From an uncultured Ruminococcus sp. (GTDB taxonomy: Bacteria; Bacillota; Clostridia; Oscillospirales; Acutalibacteraceae): a stretch of DNA of 7,124 bases. The notes below the pieces were generated by a model. The model saw only the letters and a list, made by a program, of their open reading frames with translations. It ran no database searches and had not been told where the DNA came from. This document shows positions 6,026-7,124 of this stretch, piece by piece (position 1 is the first letter of the stretch; the number at the start of each line of letters is the position of its first letter). The stretch lies in assembly GCA_902797065.1 (NCBI GenBank), contig CADBRK010000036.1, positions 1 through 7,124 of the forward strand, given 5' to 3'. Both the position numbers and the translations under genes were made by a program.

Positions 6026-6071
6026 CAATATTTTGCTTGTATCAAAATTTTTGAGCAATTTCACGGAATCG

Positions 6072-7124
6072 TTACAATCCTTTCCAGATCTTCCTGCCGT
6101 CCGTATAAAGATAAAAGATTTCCAGACCGATCATCAGAACAAAAAACACGATACACAATCCGTATGATGTGAACGTAGAGAATGCCTCCAGATATGCCGC
6201 AGGTATGATTGCGAACACAAACGGCACAGCCGTGAAGAACATAGACACAAGCAGCGTTATGATAACGCTCAGACTCTGCTTTATTACCGTTATCTCCGTA
6301 GACCAGTCAAAGCGGGGTATTCTCAGGTTGATAATGATTCCGAGGAAACCCGAAAACAGGCAGGCAAGCAGAGGTATTATCAGGACGAAAAGCACGTCTG
6401 CAACGCCCATGTTCAGCTTAAGTGCCGCCGAGATCGAAGTAAACAGAACGCCCGGCAGCGACACTACAGGCGACAGGATCGCTTTGCCCAAGAATATCTT
6501 CATAGGTTCTATCGGTGTAGATTTAAGCAGCCACAATGTCTTGCCCTCAAGCGAGATCGACGGTGCGGTCACGTCGTTGAGTGTACAGCACAGCGCAAGG
6601 CTCGAACCCACCGCAAGAGCCATCAGACTGCCCGAAGCGTCGGGGAACAGTATGGGAAGATACCGGTTGATGACATCGCCCTTCAGAAGTATGCTTATCC
6701 CGAGGAAAGCCGCCATTATCGTACTCATGCCCGCATTCATAACATACGCAGGTATGCTGAAAAAGTACCCGATCTCTTTTTTGATAAGCGCATACTGCAT
6801 ACCCGTTTTCTGCATGGACTGCTTTTTATACTTTTTCTTTTTCTCGGCAGTTTTCTTTGTAACAAGTTTCAGAAAATTCAGAGAAGTATATTTATACACA
6901 AGCAGCGGCAGCACGATACATAACGCAAGCAGCGGCAGCACGCCCCAGACCATGATACCCATGTCGGACGCTGCGCCGTAATAGAAAAGTATCGGCATGT
7001 ACTTGTGTACGCTGAGAGCGATTACGTCGATATAGTTGATCAGAGCGGTGATGATAGGTCCGGAGTTGATGCCCACGACCGCAAAAGCCGCTATCGCCGC
7101 AAAGCCGATCACTACGGTAAACAA
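6072..7124 (-). CDS. ABC-2-type exporter permease, C-terminal part (5' end outside window)
   Basis: 350 visible codons, with the frame open to the window edge. The edge codon is TTG, most likely an internal Leu and not a start. Strongly hydrophobic, with roughly seven to nine membrane segments: about 1-20, 22-38, 57-77, 126-147, 163-182, 218-236, 240-267, 282-312 and 318-340. A cytoplasmic Lys-rich loop (88-108, including AEKKKKYKKQ) separates the first part from the rest. SLEGKTLWLLKSTPIEP at 191-207 and FDWSTEITVIKQS at 272-284 are the conserved-looking cytoplasmic phrases of the large (about 550-residue) 'putative ABC exporter' permeases of clostridia, which work with a separately encoded ATPase. 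That ATPase would be expected upstream, beyond the window. The cargo is unknown. It ends with TAA 106 bp before the lipoprotein start, with no convincing terminator between. Confidence 0.8.
   Translation of the reverse strand: MFTVVIGFAAIAAFAVVGINSGPIITALINYIDVIALSVHKYMPILFYYGAASDMGIMVWGVLPLLALCIVLPLLVYKYTSLNFLKLVTKKTAEKKKKYKKQSMQKTGMQYALIKKEIGYFFSIPAYVMNAGMSTIMAAFLGISILLKGDVINRYLPILFPDASGSLMALAVGSSLALCCTLNDVTAPSISLEGKTLWLLKSTPIEPMKIFLGKAILSPVVSLPGVLFTSISAALKLNMGVADVLFVLIIPLLACLFSGFLGIIINLRIPRFDWSTEITVIKQSLSVIITLLVSMFFTAVPFVFAIIPAAYLEAFSTFTSYGLCIVFFVLMIGLEIFYLYTDGRKIWKGL
6899..6942. repeat. 17-bp exact direct repeat inside the permease gene
   Basis: CAAGCAGCGGCAGCACG occurs at 6899-6915 and 6926-6942, a 27-bp (nine-codon) period. 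In the protein it gives VLPLL at 62-66 and again at 71-75 within one membrane segment. It is probably a small in-frame duplication or codon-level coincidence in a Leu-rich helix. Confidence 0.6.

Noticed and set aside
6033..6058. AT-rich hairpin (TTGCT...AGCAA around TCAAAATTTTTGA) after the permease
   Set aside because: Low-stability stem with unpaired bases and no T-tract on the minus strand, so I do not call it a terminator.
5966..6064. N-terminal extension of the lipoprotein to a GTG at 6064
   Set aside because: The GTG lacks a ribosome site, lies upstream of the likely transcript start near 5990, and would put 33 residues before a good signal peptide.
6169..6981. Plus-strand open frame of 270 codons
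   Set aside because: It is opposite the permease, whose membrane segments and conserved phrases are clear. The length is explained by codon bias leaving few stops on the opposite strand.

Overview
This window looks like chromosomal DNA of an anaerobic clostridial Firmicute. Oscillospiraceae/Ruminococcus-type is my best guess, from moderate G+C, Gram-positive-style Shine-Dalgarno sites, textbook sigma-A promoters and the protein families present. The taxon is inference. Every gene I can support lies on the minus strand, so transcription runs from high to low coordinates.

Layout from the right edge in the direction of transcription: (1) the C-terminal part of a multi-pass ABC-2-type exporter permease, cut by the window edge (7124-6072). 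(2) A short gene-free stretch with a near-consensus promoter whose -10 box lies inside a perfect 16-bp palindrome, followed by a monocistronic lipoprotein gene (5965-5129) and a strong intrinsic terminator (5121-5088). (3) A promoter matching consensus exactly (TTGACA, 17 bp, TATAAT; 5066-5038), which starts a tight five-gene run: a HAD-family hydrolase (5006-4275), a DUF1700/HAAS membrane protein (4278-3721), a DUF4097 surface protein (3724-2702), D-Ala-D-Ala ligase ddl (2640-1591) and murF (1575-226). The first three genes are linked by 4-base ATGA overlaps. ddl follows after 61 bp and murF after 15 bp. A hairpin at 206-181 closes the run. (4) The last ~180 bases have no supportable gene but hold a 12-bp direct repeat and a second, weaker terminator-like hairpin read on the plus strand.

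Functionally, ddl and murF are consecutive steps of peptidoglycan precursor synthesis: Ddl makes D-Ala-D-Ala and MurF attaches it to the UDP-MurNAc-tripeptide. Co-transcription with a HAAS-domain membrane protein and a DUF4097 protein, a pair usually accompanied by a PadR regulator that is absent here, suggests the operon joins envelope sensing or maintenance to cell-wall precursor supply. That link is inferred from gene order. I see no mobile element, CRISPR array, tRNA, rRNA or defence system, and most of the window is ordinary core-genome content. The points most worth a second look are the operon composition, the HAD enzyme's altered first motif, and the palindrome over the lipoprotein promoter.
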